Assembly: GCA_017646885.1 (NCBI GenBank)
Contig: JAGCLR010000086.1
Location: 1-6,724, forward strand
Length of the DNA: 6,724 nucleotides
Origin: Methanobrevibacter sp.
Lineage (GTDB): Archaea; Methanobacteriota; Methanobacteria; Methanobacteriales; Methanobacteriaceae
Reading direction: 5' to 3'
Below the pieces are notes generated by a model. That model was not told where the DNA came from and made no database searches. It saw only the letters and a program-made list of their open reading frames with translations. The translations under genes were made by a program, and so were the position numbers. Shown one piece after another: positions 6,352 through 6,724 of this stretch (positions are counted from its first letter, which is position 1; each line of letters begins with the position of its first letter).

Positions 6352-6724
6352 TCAAGACCTTAAGGCATTTCTGATTAGATTGAACACCAGCAAGACAGCT
6401 ATTCCAATATAAACCGCTATGTTTACAAAAATATTGTACTTTTTGGTATAATGCTTTCTGTAGAAAATATACATTGCCCTATAGAATTCGTAAATGAGCT
6501 TTGGATTTCTCTTCTTGGTCTTCTTGTCTTCACTGCTTGCTCCCTTGTAGTGGATTATTTCAGCTTCTCCAAAGTAGACGATTCTCCAACCGGCCTGCTT
6601 TATCCTGTAACACCAGTCAATATCCTCTCCATACATGAAGAAAGTGTCATCCAAAAGGCCGATATCGTCAATTGCTGTTCTTCTAACAAGCATGAATGCA
6701 CCAACCAAGCAGTCGATTTCATAG
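6352..6724 (-). CDS. Glycosyltransferase family 2 (rhamnosyltransferase-like), C-terminal part, truncated by the window edge
   Basis: The frame is open from the window edge through to a TGA at 6354-6352, leaving 123 residues of a protein normally near 300, so the N-terminal nucleotide-sugar-binding half lies outside. The visible part begins [15 protein letters not shown] and continues [43 protein letters not shown]. This is the classic acceptor-side half of GT-A fold family 2 enzymes, with the catalytic-base region ED.D.W (E33, D34, D36, W37 of the fragment) and the following histidine. A hydrophobic segment at about 97-117 near the C-terminus could anchor it to the membrane. These enzymes add a sugar from a nucleotide donor to a growing lipid-linked glycan; donor and acceptor are unknown. 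The in-frame TTG at 6708 is an internal leucine codon, not the start. The downstream phosphoglycosyl transferase, 155 bp away in the same direction, suggests a shared surface-glycan locus. Confidence 0.9.
   Translation of the reverse strand, partial: YEIDCLVGAFMLVRRTAIDDIGLLDDTFFMYGEDIDWCYRIKQAGWRIVYFGEAEIIHYKGASSEDKKTKKRNPKLIYEFYRAMYIFYRKHYTKKYNIFVNIAVYIGIAVLLVFNLIRNALRS

Noticed and set aside
6331..6360. Possible terminator hairpin after the glycosyltransferase stop
   Set aside because: The TTGA...TCAA and GTT...AAC pairings need a large bulge and no U-tract follows; the string is better read as a TATA-like element.

Overview
The window is about 70% A+T in its genes and well above 80% A+T between them. 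It carries typical euryarchaeal information-processing genes: a RadA recombinase and a single-polypeptide, multi-OB-fold replication protein A (RPA). It also has archaeal-style TATA boxes and AT-rich spacers. Gene content and the RPA-RadA adjacency point to a Methanobacteriales methanogen, most likely a Methanobrevibacter-like gut or rumen species. That assignment is inference from protein style and composition, not from a database match.

All five genes lie on the minus strand, so transcription runs from high to low coordinates. First comes the 3' part of a family 2 glycosyltransferase (6352-6724, cut by the window edge). A 155-bp spacer with TATA-like elements follows. Next is a membrane polyprenyl-phosphate sugar phosphotransferase (4793-6196), followed by a hairpin with a U-rich tail. 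An 886-bp non-coding, very AT-rich gap separates it from RPA (1441-3906). RadA follows only 54 bp later (451-1386) and is probably on the same transcript. Two hairpins follow radA, the second a good intrinsic-terminator-like structure. Last is the first 81 codons of an auxin-efflux-carrier (AEC) family transporter (1-245), which has its own candidate promoter and a palindrome near the expected transcription start.

Functionally there are three blocks. The glycosyltransferase and the phosphoglycosyl transferase belong to surface glycan synthesis: one starts a lipid-linked saccharide, the other probably extends such chains. RPA and RadA form a DNA recombination and repair pair: RPA coats single-stranded DNA and RadA assembles the strand-exchange filament. 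The AEC transporter is a separate unit.

I found no CRISPR array, insertion sequence, tRNA, rRNA or recognisable new defence or mobile system. The points worth a second look are the six-OB architecture and internal duplication of the RPA, the palindrome at the AEC promoter, the tandem hairpins after radA, and a small less AT-rich island with a hairpin inside the large gap.
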